Origin: Aureispira anguillae
Lineage (GTDB): Bacteria > Bacteroidota > Bacteroidia > Chitinophagales > Saprospiraceae
Direction: 5' to 3'
NCBI RefSeq assembly: GCF_026000115.1
Contig: NZ_AP026867.1
Coordinates: 5,805,001-5,869,000, forward strand
DNA: 64,000 bases
Shown here: positions 63,312 through 64,000 of the stretch, in pieces
Layout of the letters: every line of letters begins with the position of its first letter
Position numbering within the stretch: position 1 is the stretch's first letter
Notes under the pieces: generated by a model
What the model was told of the DNA's origin: nothing
Seen by the model: the letters and a program-made list of their open reading frames with translations, nothing else
Database searches by the model: none
Made by a program: the position numbers and the translations under genes

Positions 63312-64000
63312 TTAATTAGAAACAACTACTTTTTTTACAATTCGCTGGTTATCCATCTCAAGGACTACAAAATAAACTCCAGCTGCTTCTTCCTGAATAT
63401 CAACAGGAATTGTAAACGAGGCATCTGAATAATTGTATGCTTGTAATACTTGCCCTAATACATTGGTCAAACTAACTTTTGTTTCTTTTGCTTCTTCAAA
63501 AGACACCTGAATTTGAAACAATCCTGTATTGGGATTAGGCAGCACCTTAAATTCAGCCAAAGTAGAAAGGTCTTGTACACCAACAATATTAATCACAACA
63601 CTAGCTGTACTTGTACAACCATTCGCATCGGTTACCGTTACCCCATAGGTTCCATTATGAACCAAACCTGTTGCAATGGCTGTTGTTTGATTTCCTGCTG
63701 CAGCATCCCATTGGTAAGAGTAGCTTGCTACTCCCCCTGTTGTGGTGGCTGTTGCTGTTCCATCTCCATTATCTGTAATGTTTACAGCAAGCGCTATTGG
63801 TTCTACAATGGTAATCATTGAGGTATCGCTACAACCATTCGCATCGCTTACCGTTACCGTATAGGTTCCAGCACCTAAACCTGTCGCTGTTGCTACACTT
63901 GAACCATTGCTCCATACAAAGCTATGCGCTCCTGCTCCGCCTGCTGCCGTTGCTGTTGCTGAACCATCGTTATTACCATTACAAGATACATTGCTATTTA
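63312..64000 (-). CDS. T9SS-secreted protein with SprB repeats, 3' part (5' end outside window)
   Basis: Reading is open on the minus strand from 64000 to the stop at 63312, about 229 residues; the start is beyond the window. It shows one and a half SprB-type repeats ([20 protein letters not shown], then [20 protein letters not shown]), then a type A T9SS sorting domain ([20 protein letters not shown] to the end KKVVVSN). The last 165 residues closely resemble the end of the protease encoded at 58838-62794, so the two genes are likely tandem relatives. Its N-terminal domain is unknown. Confidence 0.85.
   Translation of the reverse strand, partial: NSNVSCNGNNDGSATATAAGGAGAHSFVWSNGSSVATATGLGAGTYTVTVSDANGCSDTSMITIVEPIALAVNITDNGDGTATATTTGGVASYSYQWDAAAGNQTTAIATGLVHNGTYGVTVTDANGCTSTASVVINIVGVQDLSTLAEFKVLPNPNTGLFQIQVSFEEAKETKVSLTNVLGQVLQAYNYSDASFTIPVDIQEEAAGVYFVVLEMDNQRIVKKVVVSN

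Overview
Organism: the window is AT-rich chromosomal DNA from a member of the Bacteroidota, most likely the Saprospiria lineage (Aureispira/Saprospira-like; this placement is inference). Seen directly: Bacteroidota-type promoters (TTG/TTTG about 19 nt before TAnnTTTG), weak Shine-Dalgarno sequences, zinc-free forms of bL36, uS4 and uS14, DUF3078 and PagL-type outer-membrane proteins, SprB-type repeats and C-terminal type IX secretion (T9SS) sorting domains. No phage, transposase or CRISPR locus was found. Layout: (1) 1-9.6 kb, housekeeping and envelope genes: SPOR protein, DeoC-like aldolase, lipoprotein alkaline phosphatase, CBS protein, a PabA/TrpG amidotransferase coupled to an extended CvpA protein, YqeY, a secreted thioredoxin and a Wzi/RemB-like barrel. 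(2) 9.7-12.2 kb: an amidohydrolase, then about 1.35 kb of non-coding DNA holding a 195-bp element with terminal inverted repeats and an array of eight 98-bp repeats plus a divergent head unit, each with a hairpin. (3) 12.2-19.6 kb: outer-membrane proteins, HflX, a Ca/Na antiporter and a flippase. (4) 19.6-38.5 kb: one leftward super-cluster, rpsL-rpsG-fusA-(S10)-(spc)-(alpha), 31 genes with no tuf, map or adk inside. uL15 carries a duplicated C-terminal domain, uL4 an insertion of about 60 residues, and perfect hairpins sit beside the three non-ribosomal genes fusA, secY and rpoA. (5) 38.9-49.1 kb: cyclase, a cluster of small membrane proteins around an alkyltransferase-like gene, prfC, SDR, rpsU, tRNA-Asn, a PfkB kinase, a thioredoxin-SPOR fusion and hutI. 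(6) 49.2-54 kb: a leftward SUKH / leucine-rich-repeat / ankyrin set resembling immunity or protein-interaction loci, then DUF2071. (7) 54.2-58.8 kb: rarA, dtd, a membrane hydrolase, a Crp/Fnr regulator and an SDR. (8) 58.8-64 kb: a large T9SS-secreted trypsin-like protease with SprB repeats and the 3' end of a related T9SS protein, separated by a second copy of the terminal-inverted-repeat element. How it works together: the centre makes the translation machinery (ribosomal proteins, EF-G, IF-1, RNA polymerase alpha, SecY), and scattered genes add translation quality control (RF3, DTD, HflX, bS21, tRNA-Asn). The flanks are mainly envelope, secretion and catabolic genes. The least explained DNA is the 98-bp array and its neighbouring element at 10.88-12.03 kb.
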